A DNA stretch of 64,000 nucleotides, from the NCBI RefSeq assembly GCF_004365355.1, contig NZ_SODP01000005.1, positions 186,001-250,000 on the forward strand, given 5' to 3'. Positions 8,782 to 16,429 of this stretch are shown here, piece after piece. Source of the stretch: Kribbella pratensis (GTDB lineage Bacteria; Actinomycetota; Actinomycetes; Propionibacteriales; Kribbellaceae). The number at the start of each line of letters is the position of its first letter. The stretch's first letter is position 1. The position numbers were made by a program, and so were the translations under genes. A model generated the notes under the pieces. It had not been told where the DNA came from and did not search any database. It was given only the letters and a program-made list of their open reading frames with translations.

Positions 8782-9725
8782 CGACCGCGGTCAGTAGGGT
8801 CGGCGACGACGGCATGGTGGCGTCGCCGGCCCGGCGGGTCGGCAAGCTGCACCGCGAGGGACTGGCGGCGTACCTGTTCCTGTCCCCGGCGCTGCTGTTC
8901 TTCTGCGTGTTCCTGATCCTGCCGTTCATCTTCGCGATCGTGCTGGCGTTCTCGGACTGGGGCGGGTTCGACCTCAGCACGCTGAAGTGGGCGGGGTTCT
9001 CGAACTTCGGCGACGTGCTGAGCTTCGACGGGACCTTCGTCAAGCCGATCCTCGTCAACACGCTGCTGTTCGCCTTCGGATCGGTGTTCCTGGCAACGTT
9101 CGGTTCGGTGCTGGTTGCCTACTGCATCGACCGGTTGTCGTTCCAGGGGTTCTGGCGGGTGCTGTACTTCCTGCCGGTGGTCGCCACGGTGGTTGCGATC
9201 GGCAACGTGTGGAAGATGATGTATCAGCCGGCCGGCCTGATCAACGCAGTACTCAACAAGCTCGGTGTGAACAGCGTCGGGTTCCTGTCCGATTCGTCCT
9301 ACGCGCTGCCGGCGGTGACCGTCGTCCACGCCTGGGCCTCGATCGGCGGCGCCGTACTGATCCTCACGGCCGGCCTGAAGGCGATCCCGGAGATGTACTA
9401 CGAGGCCGCCGAGGTGGACGGGGCGAACTCGTGGCACACGTTCTGGTCGATCACGTTGCCGTTGCTGCGGCCGGCGGTGCTGTTCGTGCTGATCACGCAG
9501 TTCATCGGCGGGTTGCAGTCGTTCGCGCTGATCATCGTGATGACCGGTGACGGCGGGCCGGTGAACGCGACCAACGTGGCGGCGTTCGAGATGTACCAGC
9601 GGGCGTTCAAGTTCGGCGCGTGGGGGACGGCGAGCGCGATGGCGATGGTGCTGTTCGTGATCATCCTCGCGATCACGTTGCTGCAGCTGTGGATCGCGCG
9701 GCGGCGCGGAGAGGAGACCTCGTGA
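8778..9725 (+). CDS. Sugar ABC transporter permease (MalF-like)
   Basis: A 315-residue CUT1 permease with six membrane segments; the first starts at about residue 31 (LAAYLFLSPALLFFCVFLIL). The cytoplasmic EAA loop reads YYEAAEVDGANSWHTFWSIT, which docks the ATPase. Start overlaps the binding-protein stop by 4 nt, and its own stop overlaps the next permease start (GTGA at 9722-9725). No ATPase gene is in the operon, so it probably shares a MsiK-type ATPase encoded elsewhere, as is known for actinobacterial CUT1 systems. Confidence 0.94.
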   Translation: MTTAVSRVGDDGMVASPARRVGKLHREGLAAYLFLSPALLFFCVFLILPFIFAIVLAFSDWGGFDLSTLKWAGFSNFGDVLSFDGTFVKPILVNTLLFAFGSVFLATFGSVLVAYCIDRLSFQGFWRVLYFLPVVATVVAIGNVWKMMYQPAGLINAVLNKLGVNSVGFLSDSSYALPAVTVVHAWASIGGAVLILTAGLKAIPEMYYEAAEVDGANSWHTFWSITLPLLRPAVLFVLITQFIGGLQSFALIIVMTGDGGPVNATNVAAFEMYQRAFKFGAWGTASAMAMVLFVIILAITLLQLWIARRRGEETS

Positions 9726-10597
9726 AGCGGCGCGGCAGGTTCCCGTGGTTCGCGTACCTGGTGGTGATCCTCGGTGGAGTGGCGATGGTGATGCCGTTCC
9801 TCGACATGGTGATGAGCTCGTTCAAGGGTCCGGGGGAGTACGGCGTGATTCCATACAAGCTCCTGCCGTCGTCGTTCAACCTGGACAACTATCGGGAGGC
9901 GTTCTCGCAGCTGGAGCTGCTCCGGCTGTTCCGCAACAGCGTGATCGTCACGGTGTCGGTGACGATCTCGGTGCTCGTGACCTCGTCGATGGCCGGGTAC
10001 GCGCTGGCGAAGCTGCGGTTCCGGGGGCGTGCGGTGATCTTCCGGTTCATCCTCGCGACGATGATGCTGCCGCCGTTCCTGCTGCTGATCCCGACCTTCC
10101 TGATCATGCTGAACTGGCCGCTTGCCGGTGGCAACGACATCCTCGGCCGCGGCGGTGACGGCGGACTGACGACGAGTCTGGTCGCGCTGATCCTGCCGTT
10201 CGCGGTCAGCGGGTTCGGCATCTTCCTGATGCGGCAGTTCATGGTGTCCTTGCCGGACGAGATGCTCGAGGCGGCCAAGATCGACGGCGCGAACCAGTGG
10301 CAGACCTGGCGGCTGATCGTGCTGCCGCAGACCAAGCCGGTGGCGATCACGCTCGGGCTGATCACGTTCATCGGGACCTGGAACGAGTACATCTGGACGC
10401 TGCTGATCTCGTCCTCGGATCCCTCGTTGCAGACCCTGCCCGTCGGTATCCAGTTGCTGCAGAGCTTCCTCGATCCGGACCGCACGATGCCGATCGTGAT
10501 GGCCGGCCTGGTGATCAGCACGCTGCCGGTGCTGGTCGTGTTCCTGCTGTTCCAGAAGTACTACGTCCGCGGCGTCGTACTCAGCGGCCTGAAGTGA
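9722..10597 (+). CDS. Sugar ABC transporter permease (MalG-like)
   Basis: A 291-residue CUT1 partner permease. Six membrane segments are visible, and the EAA loop is EMLEAAKIDGANQWQTWRLI. The frame is open upstream to 9620 but GTG 9722, overlapping the stop of the first permease, gives the normal family N-terminus (MKRRGRFPWFAYLVVILG) and is chosen. Together with the upstream permease and lipoprotein it forms an importer; the deacetylase gene follows after 10 nt. Confidence 0.93.
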   Translation: MKRRGRFPWFAYLVVILGGVAMVMPFLDMVMSSFKGPGEYGVIPYKLLPSSFNLDNYREAFSQLELLRLFRNSVIVTVSVTISVLVTSSMAGYALAKLRFRGRAVIFRFILATMMLPPFLLLIPTFLIMLNWPLAGGNDILGRGGDGGLTTSLVALILPFAVSGFGIFLMRQFMVSLPDEMLEAAKIDGANQWQTWRLIVLPQTKPVAITLGLITFIGTWNEYIWTLLISSSDPSLQTLPVGIQLLQSFLDPDRTMPIVMAGLVISTLPVLVVFLLFQKYYVRGVVLSGLK

Positions 10598-10607
10598 GGA
10601 GACCCTT

Positions 10608-11348
10608 GTGAACAGAAACGTGCTCGCCATCGGGGCGCACATCGGCGACATGGACCTGACCGCCGGGCCGACGCTGGCCAAGCTGGTCCTGGAAGGCGCG
10701 TCGGCCACGATCGTCGCGCTGACGCCGGGCGAACGCGGTCACCCGCGAATGACGCCCACGGCGTACAAGAAGCAGAAGATCGCCGAGGGGACGGCGTTCG
10801 CGGAGGCGATCGGCGCGGATTTCGTCGTGTTCGACCAGAGCGACGGTTTCCTGACCGCCGGCGACGACGTGGCGCTGGAGCTGGCCCGGATCATCCGCGA
10901 GAAGCAGCCCGACACGATCATCACCCACTGGAAACACTCCATCCACAGCGACCACGAGAACGCCGCCGTGCTGGCCGAGCGCGCCCGCTTCCTGGCCGGC
11001 CTGCCGATCGACCCGACCGACGATTTCGCCACGCCGTACCCGGACTTGGTCCGCAAGCTGGCCGAGCTCCCGCGGCACGGCGTACGCAGCTTCCTCCACG
11101 CCGAGAACTGGGAGGACATGGAGGGCTTCACCCCGTCCCTCTACGTCCCCATCCCCGACGAGGCCTTCTACCGCTGGGTCTCCGCCATCCGCCACCAGGC
11201 CTTCGCCCGCGGCGAAACCTACGGCTTCCGCTACATCGACTACTACACCGCCCTCATGACCACCCGAGGCTGCCTAGCCTCCTACCCCCGAGCCTGCGCC
11301 TTCCACACCAACCACTCCCCAGAGATCACCAAGCTCGCCGGACCGTAG
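10608..11348 (+). CDS. PIG-L/LmbE-family deacetylase
   Basis: A 246-residue zinc-dependent N-acetyl-sugar deacetylase-like protein. The family's N-terminal AHPDD metal motif appears as AHIGDMD (10-16), an altered spacing with D14 and D16 available; the second metal motif HSDHENA is intact (near residue 110). GTG 10608 has GAGGAGA 6 nt upstream. It is the last gene of the NamZ-importer unit and may deacetylate an imported GlcNAc or MurNAc derivative. The altered first motif could mean a different substrate or weak activity. Confidence 0.85.
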   Translation: MNRNVLAIGAHIGDMDLTAGPTLAKLVLEGASATIVALTPGERGHPRMTPTAYKKQKIAEGTAFAEAIGADFVVFDQSDGFLTAGDDVALELARIIREKQPDTIITHWKHSIHSDHENAAVLAERARFLAGLPIDPTDDFATPYPDLVRKLAELPRHGVRSFLHAENWEDMEGFTPSLYVPIPDEAFYRWVSAIRHQAFARGETYGFRYIDYYTALMTTRGCLASYPRACAFHTNHSPEITKLAGP

Positions 11349-11434
11349 ATCTTCACTGCGTGGACACCGGTGCGGTTGACGGGGTGCTGGAAGTACGGTC
11401 GTAGGCGGTTCTGTCGGCTAGGGATGGAGTGGGC

Positions 11435-12193
11435 GTGGCTGAGGTTCGGTTGGTTGTGCAGTCGGATGACTTCGGGATGCTTCATGCGGTCAACGTCGGG
11501 ACGGTGAAGGCGTTCCGGGACGGGATCGTGACGCAGGTGTCGACGATGGCGGCCTGTCCTTGGTTTACCGAGGCGGCGGCGTTGGCGCGGGAGTTCGGGA
11601 TTCCGTTGGGGGTGCATCAGACGCTGACGTGTGAGTGGGATTTTCTGCGGTGGCGGCCGTTGACGGACGGGGCGTCGTTGGTGGGGGAGGACGGGACGTT
11701 CCTGCGGTCGGTTGAGGAGGCGCGGGCGTCGGTGACTCATGAGGACTCGGTGCGTGAGCTGAACGCGCAGGTCGCGAAGTTTGCGGCGGAAGGGCTGGAG
11801 ATCGAGTACCTCGACGTACACATGGGTCAGTCGGCGACGCCCGCGGCGTACGACGAGGTGTCGAGTGCTGCGGGGAAGCCGTTCATCTATGGGGAGGTGG
11901 AGTCGCAGCGGTTCGCGTCGATCGAGACGTTGAGCGATCGGGACGCGGATGTGAAGAGGGCGTGGCTGCTCGAGTACCTCGACAAGCTCACGCCGGGAGT
12001 GCACCTGCTGGTCACGCACTGCGCGGCTGCGGAGCCTGAGCTCGGCGCCCTGCACAAGCCGGGTTCGTACACGTACCGCTGGGCCGAGGAGTACCGGTTG
12101 TCCGACCAGGAACTCGTCATGGATCCCGAAATCCGCAAGGCAATCGAGGAACGCGGCATCGAACTCACAACGGTCGCCGCTGCCTTCTCGTGA
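11435..12193 (+). CDS. ChbG/YdjC-family carbohydrate deacetylase
   Basis: A 252-residue YdjC-type polysaccharide/oligosaccharide deacetylase. QSDDFGMLHAVN near the N-terminus supplies the catalytic/metal aspartates, GVHQTLT and YLDVHMGQ the metal histidines, and LLVTHCAA the C-terminal strand. ChbG removes one acetyl from diacetylchitobiose so that it can be further metabolised. GTG 11435 has GGAG 5 nt upstream; GTG 11429 is an alternative. An 80-nt gap separates it from the PIG-L gene, so it may have its own promoter, but function ties it to the amino-sugar cluster. Its stop overlaps the next start (GTGA). Confidence 0.85.
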   Translation: MAEVRLVVQSDDFGMLHAVNVGTVKAFRDGIVTQVSTMAACPWFTEAAALAREFGIPLGVHQTLTCEWDFLRWRPLTDGASLVGEDGTFLRSVEEARASVTHEDSVRELNAQVAKFAAEGLEIEYLDVHMGQSATPAAYDEVSSAAGKPFIYGEVESQRFASIETLSDRDADVKRAWLLEYLDKLTPGVHLLVTHCAAAEPELGALHKPGSYTYRWAEEYRLSDQELVMDPEIRKAIEERGIELTTVAAAFS

Positions 12194-12720
12194 TCACCGC
12201 GGGCCGCTTGCTGCTGCGGCCATTCACGACGGCGGACGTCTCGTGGGTGTGCGAGGTGTCGCAGGATCCCGTGCTGCAGCAGTACGTCGGCGTGCCCTCG
12301 CCGTACCTGATCGAGCATGCGCAGTACTTCGTGGAGCACCTCGCCATCGGGAATCCCCAGCGGGTCGAGTTCGTGGTCGAGGAGGACGGCGAGCGGCTCG
12401 CCCGCGTCGGGCTCGGCCTGCGCGGCGACGGTACTGCGGAGGTTGGCTACTGGACTGCCCCGGCGGCGCGCGGTCGTGGCGTGGCGCCGGAGGCAGTGCG
12501 GGCGGTATGCCGGTGGGCCTTTGAGACGCAGGGATTGGAGCTCATCGAGTGGCGTGCCGAGATCGGCAATGACGCCTCGCGTCGGGTTGCCGAGAAGGCC
12601 GGCTTCGTGATGGAGGGGCAGTTGCGCAAGCGGCTCGTGCATCGCGGGCAGCGGGTTGATGCGTGGATCGGTTCACTGCTCAAGGACGAACTCGGTACTA
12701 CGGAGGGCGCCAGGCGGTGA
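12190..12720 (+). CDS. RimJ/RimL-type GNAT acetyltransferase
   Basis: A 176-residue single-domain GNAT (Acetyltransf_3). ITAGRLLLRPFTTAD is the family start, VGYWTAPAARGRGVAPEAV (about 83-101) contains the acetyl-CoA loop, and NDASRRVAEKAGFVMEGQLRK is the usual end. GTG 12190 overlaps the stop of the deacetylase gene, so it is co-translated. The last 48 bp overlap the 3' end of the convergent AraC gene. Substrate unknown; RimJ/L relatives acetylate protein N-termini or small amines. Confidence 0.85.
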   Translation: MITAGRLLLRPFTTADVSWVCEVSQDPVLQQYVGVPSPYLIEHAQYFVEHLAIGNPQRVEFVVEEDGERLARVGLGLRGDGTAEVGYWTAPAARGRGVAPEAVRAVCRWAFETQGLELIEWRAEIGNDASRRVAEKAGFVMEGQLRKRLVHRGQRVDAWIGSLLKDELGTTEGARR

Positions 12721-13416
12721 GCCGGTTGCAGACTTGATATGGCGGGTCAGGTGGCTGACGGAGTGGTAGCCGGTGAGGTCGGCGATCGCTTGGAGCGGGA
12801 GCGTCGAGTTGCGGATGTGCGCGAGGGCGTGGCGGAGGCGTACCGCTTGGAGTGCGGCTTGCGGGCTGGTGCTGCGAAGCCGGGTGAACGCGGCGCGGAG
12901 GCCGGACGGGGAGATGCCCAGGTCGGCGGCGACGGTGGCGATCCGGAGACCGCTGGCGAAGCGCTCCTCGAAGATGCGTTCCGCTTCGATGACGAGCTGC
13001 TCAGCTGGGGTTGTGGGTGGCGCCGCGGCTGAGCGGCGTAGACGGAGGTCCAGCTCGGACAGGAGAAGTGCGCGGAGCTCCTCGTCGTTCTCACGTACGA
13101 GAGCGTCGAAGACTCGGCCGAGGGTGTGATCGGCGTCGTCGTAGCAGAGTCGGGGCCACGGGTGGGCGGCCGCGGCGTCGACCTGGAGGAAGCGGTTGGC
13201 GTACCCGGTGCGGCTCTCTTCGGCATGCCAGGTGCTCGGTGGAGTCAGCAGTACGGTGCCGGGCGTCGCGGCGTACGTCTCCTCGCCGACGGGACAGGTG
13301 ATGCGCCCGCGAACGTAGTACACGAGTTCCCACGAGGTGTGCGCGTGCAGCGGGTAGTCCTTGCCGGGTGCCGCGGTGTGTACGCCGGCGCCGAGCAGTC
13401 GTAGCGATTTGTGCAT
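12673..13416 (-). CDS. AraC-family transcriptional regulator with cupin sensor
   Basis: A 247-residue regulator. N-terminal cupin-like domain (PLHAHTSWELVYYVRGRI, residues about 20-37) binds an effector; the C-terminal AraC domain has two helix-turn-helices (IATVAADLGISPSGLRAAF and LQAIADLTGYHSVSHLTRHI). ATG 13416 follows AGGG by about 7 nt; ATG 13437 is another in-frame start. It is divergent from a PhyH-family dioxygenase and is its likely regulator, through the dyad at 13457-13474. It is convergent with, and overlaps, the GNAT gene. Confidence 0.88.
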   Translation of the reverse strand: MHKSLRLLGAGVHTAAPGKDYPLHAHTSWELVYYVRGRITCPVGEETYAATPGTVLLTPPSTWHAEESRTGYANRFLQVDAAAAHPWPRLCYDDADHTLGRVFDALVRENDEELRALLLSELDLRLRRSAAAPPTTPAEQLVIEAERIFEERFASGLRIATVAADLGISPSGLRAAFTRLRSTSPQAALQAVRLRHALAHIRNSTLPLQAIADLTGYHSVSHLTRHIKSATGSPPGALRSTEFVLEQ

Positions 13417-13456
13417 AAGCCCTGTCGCCTTCTGCATTGTTTCCCGGGTGCGTCGG

Positions 13457-13474
13457 ATCGATGCTGGCATCGAT
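13457..13474. promoter_or_regulatory. Perfect inverted repeat, candidate AraC operator
   Basis: ATCGATGC-TG-GCATCGAT is a perfect 8-bp inverted repeat with a 2-bp centre, midway between the AraC start (13416) and the PhyH start (13501). A third GTGCATC element follows at 13477. This is the only strong dyad in the 84-bp divergent region. Confidence 0.5.
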
Positions 13475-13500
13475 TCGTGCATCTTGGGAAGGAGCCGGTG

Positions 13501-14274
13501 ATGGATCTGGCGATGGATATGGCGACCGCGTTGACCGAGCTCGGCGTGACCGACGACGTACTCACCCAAGCCGAGAAGGACCAGCTCGACCGGGACGGCT
13601 ACCTCCCGCTCGAGGGGATCTTGACCCTGGAAGAGGTGTCGGCGCTCAACAAACGGCTGGCGGAGCTGACCGCGGCCGAGGGTGACCGGGCCGGCCTCGA
13701 AGTACACCGGGAGAAGGGCACCGACCGGCTCGCCGACCTCGTCAACAAGGACCCGAAGTTCGAGGTCTGCTTCAGCCATCCACGCGTGCTGGCCGCTATG
13801 CAGCACGTCCTCGGCGAGTTCAAACTGTCGTCCCTCAACAGCCGCGCCGCGCTACCCGGTGAAGGTCACCAAGGTCTGCACGCGGACTTCGGGCATCCCG
13901 TCCAGCCCGGTGAGTACGAGGTCTGCAACTCGATCTGGCTCCTCGACGACTTCACCCCCGAGAACGGCGCCACCCGCGTAGTCCCCGGCTCCCACCGCCG
14001 CGGCACCATGCCCGGCGACGAGATGTCGAACCCGGGCGACCCCCACCCCGACCAGATCCAACTCACCGGCAAAGCCGGCACCGTCGTCGTCTTCAACAGC
14101 CACCTCTGGCACGGCGGCACCCAAAACCGAACCCAAGCCCCCCGCCGCGCTCTCCACTCCTACTTCGCCCTCCGCCACCTGCCGCAGCAACTGGACCAGC
14201 AGACCTACATCCGCGTCGAAACCTACAAACGCCTAACCCCAGCCCAACGCTTCATCCTCGACGTCACCGATTGA
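13501..14274 (+). CDS. Phytanoyl-CoA dioxygenase (PhyH)-family protein
   Basis: A 257-residue Fe(II)/2-oxoglutarate-dependent dioxygenase. The iron facial triad is visible as HAD (GLHADFG, about residue 125) and the distal His in HLWHGGTQN; a following Arg in APRRALHSY would hold 2-oxoglutarate. ATG 13501 has GGAAGGAG 6 nt upstream; the open frame extends 5' without a better site. Substrate unknown: family members hydroxylate diverse small molecules, lipids and natural products. AraC-type control suggests a catabolic or secondary-metabolic role. Confidence 0.87.
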   Translation: MDLAMDMATALTELGVTDDVLTQAEKDQLDRDGYLPLEGILTLEEVSALNKRLAELTAAEGDRAGLEVHREKGTDRLADLVNKDPKFEVCFSHPRVLAAMQHVLGEFKLSSLNSRAALPGEGHQGLHADFGHPVQPGEYEVCNSIWLLDDFTPENGATRVVPGSHRRGTMPGDEMSNPGDPHPDQIQLTGKAGTVVVFNSHLWHGGTQNRTQAPRRALHSYFALRHLPQQLDQQTYIRVETYKRLTPAQRFILDVTD

Positions 14275-14345
14275 CAATCGTCGGCCGCGCCCGGACCACC
14301 TAAGCCGCCGGAGTGTGCTTGCCTGGCACCTGCAGGCTCCTCGTT

Positions 14346-14357
14346 TAGAGTGGTGTT
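14346..14357 (+). promoter_or_regulatory. -10 element of a probably leaderless antitoxin transcript
   Basis: TAGAGT (14346-14351) ends 6 nt before the ATG at 14358, so transcription would begin at or next to the start codon. No Shine-Dalgarno sequence lies before the ATG. Leaderless transcripts are common in actinobacteria and are fitting for a tightly autoregulated antitoxin. Confidence 0.4.
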
Positions 14358-14528
14358 ATGGACGATCAGCAGATCGACGTCGACTCGCTCCGGGAGCGCT
14401 TCCCGTGGGTCGGGCTGGCGAGCGTCGAGGAGCCGGAGCTGTCGGCCCGCTATCGGGAGATCCTCGCCGATGCGCGCAAGGATCGGGAGATCGTGGCGGC
14501 CATCGAAGCTGCACGGCGGAGCGCGTGA
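14358..14528 (+). CDS. Short antitoxin-like protein paired with PIN toxin
   Basis: A 56-residue acidic, probably helical protein (starts MDDQQIDVDSLRERFPWVGL; ends IVAAIEAARRSA). The 3' end overlaps the PIN-domain gene by GTGA (14525-14528), the typical antitoxin-first arrangement of VapBC modules. No ribbon-helix-helix or AbrB fold can be recognised by eye, so the antitoxin role is inferred from size and linkage. Confidence 0.7.
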   Translation: MDDQQIDVDSLRERFPWVGLASVEEPELSARYREILADARKDREIVAAIEAARRSA

Positions 14529-14965
14529 CCGCACTGCTGTGCGACTCCGGTCCTCTCATTGCCACTTTCAATGCCCGTGACGTGAATCATGAGCGGTGTG
14601 CCCGGCTCTTACAGGGCTGGCAGGGGCGACTCTTGATCCCCGAGCCGGTGCTCGGCGAGACCTGCAACTTCCTGCGCAACAACGTCCGCAACGGCCCGGC
14701 GCTCGAGGTCCGGTTCTTGGAGGCTGTGGCACGAGGTACAGACGCATTCGAGGTCGTGAATCCTACGGACGCCGATCGGACACGCGCGGCGGAACTGAGC
14801 GCTCAATTGGTGTCCGGACCCCTCGGATATGTGGATGGCATCGTACTTGCGATGGCCGAGCGACTTCGCGAATCGGCGATCGCCAGCGTCGACTTCAAGT
14901 TTCTCGGTATGGCAACTCCGGTCTGCCGCCTGCAGCCCCTTCGGTGGGTGTTGCAAGAAGGCTGA
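14525..14965 (+). CDS. PIN-domain ribonuclease toxin (VapC-like)
   Basis: A 146-residue PIN domain. The four acidic metal-binding positions are in place: D7 (LLCDSGPLI), E45 (PEPVLGETCNFL), D104 (GYVDGIVLAM) and D123 (ASVDFKFLG). VapC toxins cleave specific tRNAs or rRNA and are neutralised by the co-transcribed antitoxin. GTG 14525 overlaps the antitoxin stop, so the pair is coupled. Its end lies 9 bp from the convergent AI-2E-family gene. Confidence 0.87.
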   Translation: MTALLCDSGPLIATFNARDVNHERCARLLQGWQGRLLIPEPVLGETCNFLRNNVRNGPALEVRFLEAVARGTDAFEVVNPTDADRTRAAELSAQLVSGPLGYVDGIVLAMAERLRESAIASVDFKFLGMATPVCRLQPLRWVLQEG

Positions 14966-14974
14966 GCTGTCCGC

Positions 14975-16429
14975 CTACGACGCGTCGGCTTTGCGGACCC
15001 AGACTTCTCGGATGATGAGGAGGATGGCGGCGGCGGAGGGGATGGCCAGGAGAGCGCCTACTACGCCTAGGAGGGCCCCGCCGAGGAGGGCGGCGATGAC
15101 GGTGACGGCGCCGGGGATGTCTACGGCGCGGCGCATGATGCGGGGGGCGACGATGTAGTTCTCGACCTGCTGGTAGCAGATGCCGTAGATCAGGCAGGCG
15201 AGGCCGGTCCACAGGCCGCTGGTGAAGCCGATCAGGGCGACGACGACGACGCCGATCAGGCCGCCGACCATCGGGATGAAGTCGCAGAACATCACCACGA
15301 TCGCGAGCGCGACGGCGTAGTCACGCAGGCCGACGATCTCCAGGAAGATGAACATGCAGACGCCGGCGCACAGCGCGACCACGAACTGGCCGCTGACGTA
15401 ACCGCCCACCCGGCCGAGGACCTCGTCGCCGAGGATCGCGACGCGGGTCCGGCGGGTGCGTGGGACGAGGCTGTACGCCGCGCGCTTGACCGACGGCAGC
15501 GACGCGAGGAAGTACAGCGTCAGGACCAGGATCGTGAACGTGTTGAACAGCGCGTTCGCGACCACCTTGCCGACGCCGAGGATGCCGCCGAATGCGCGCT
15601 GCGCCAGCGCCGGGTCCTGGATGTAGTCCTGGGCCTTCTGGATGAAGTGGTACTTGTCGTCCAGCTGGTTGAGCGTCCTCGACTTCTGCAGCAGGTCGAG
15701 GTAGCCCGGCGCGTTCTTGATCAGGCTGTCGATCTGATCCGTGACGACCGGGACGATCGCGAATCCGACGCCGACGACCGCGAGGATCATCAGCAGGAAC
15801 ACCACGCCGACCGACCACCCGCGCTTCAGGCCGCGGCGCATGAACCATTCGACCAGCGGGTTGAGGCCGACGGCGATGAACATCGAGACCAGCAGCAGGA
15901 TGAGCACCGAGCGGGCCTGGCCGGCTGCGTTCCACAGACCCCAGGCGACGAGGACGCCGAGCGCCGCGAAGAACCCGAACGTGAACGGGTTGCCGCGACG
16001 CAGCGGCGGTCCCGGGACACCCATCCCGACGGACGGGTGCCGCTCCTCGATCAGTAGTTCGTCGGCGATGTTCTCGTCGGCGTCCTCCGCCTCCTTGAGG
16101 GACGCCGCGGCCTTGTCAGCAGCATCGTCAGCTTCCTCAGCCGACTCGTCCGCCTTGTCGGCAGACGAATCAGCTTTGTCGGCCGACGAGTCGGCTTTGT
16201 CGGCCGACTCCTCCGCCTTGTCGGCGAACGAGTCGGCTTTGTCGGCGGATGCATCGGCGGCGCGCGCCGAGCCGGCGGCTTGTCCAGCAGCAGCTTCCGC
16301 CTCGTCGGCCGAGTCGTCGGCCTTCTCGGCGGCGGCCTCGGCCTGGGCAGCGGCGGTCTTCGCTTCGCGGGTGGCTTCGGCGAGGTCCGGGTCGGTCGCT
16401 GTGGAGGAGTCGTCGCCGGCTGGCGTCAC
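14975..16429 (-). CDS. AI-2E-family (YtvI/PerM-like) membrane protein with repeat-rich N-terminal extension
   Basis: A 484-residue protein. Residues 1-120 are an Ala/Asp/Glu/Ser/Lys-rich, probably coiled-coil extension containing five 7-residue repeats (consensus SADKADS, residues about 58-93). Residues 148-480 are the AI-2E transporter fold with about eight membrane segments, ending PGAVTVIAALLGGALLG...LLAIPSAA, the family signature. Members export small molecules or ions; the AI-2 label is historical and not evidence of quorum sensing. The N-terminal extension is not part of the normal family. GTG 16429 overlaps the stop of the Scy-like gene (16426), so both are translated together. Confidence 0.85.
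   Translation of the reverse strand: MTPAGDDSSTATDPDLAEATREAKTAAAQAEAAAEKADDSADEAEAAAGQAAGSARAADASADKADSFADKAEESADKADSSADKADSSADKADESAEEADDAADKAAASLKEAEDADENIADELLIEERHPSVGMGVPGPPLRRGNPFTFGFFAALGVLVAWGLWNAAGQARSVLILLLVSMFIAVGLNPLVEWFMRRGLKRGWSVGVVFLLMILAVVGVGFAIVPVVTDQIDSLIKNAPGYLDLLQKSRTLNQLDDKYHFIQKAQDYIQDPALAQRAFGGILGVGKVVANALFNTFTILVLTLYFLASLPSVKRAAYSLVPRTRRTRVAILGDEVLGRVGGYVSGQFVVALCAGVCMFIFLEIVGLRDYAVALAIVVMFCDFIPMVGGLIGVVVVALIGFTSGLWTGLACLIYGICYQQVENYIVAPRIMRRAVDIPGAVTVIAALLGGALLGVVGALLAIPSAAAILLIIREVWVRKADAS
16151..16255. repeat. Five 21-bp tandem repeats inside the AI-2E-family gene
   Basis: Units start at 16151, 16172, 16193, 16214 and 16235; each contains the core TTTGTCGGC or CTTGTCGGC and encodes a heptad of the type ADKADSS on the minus strand. 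The heptad period matches a coiled coil. Confidence 0.8.

Noticed and set aside
14975..16429. Quorum-sensing AI-2 exporter
   Set aside because: The family name is historical; no LuxS or AI-2 receptor is seen and the sequence gives no substrate evidence.
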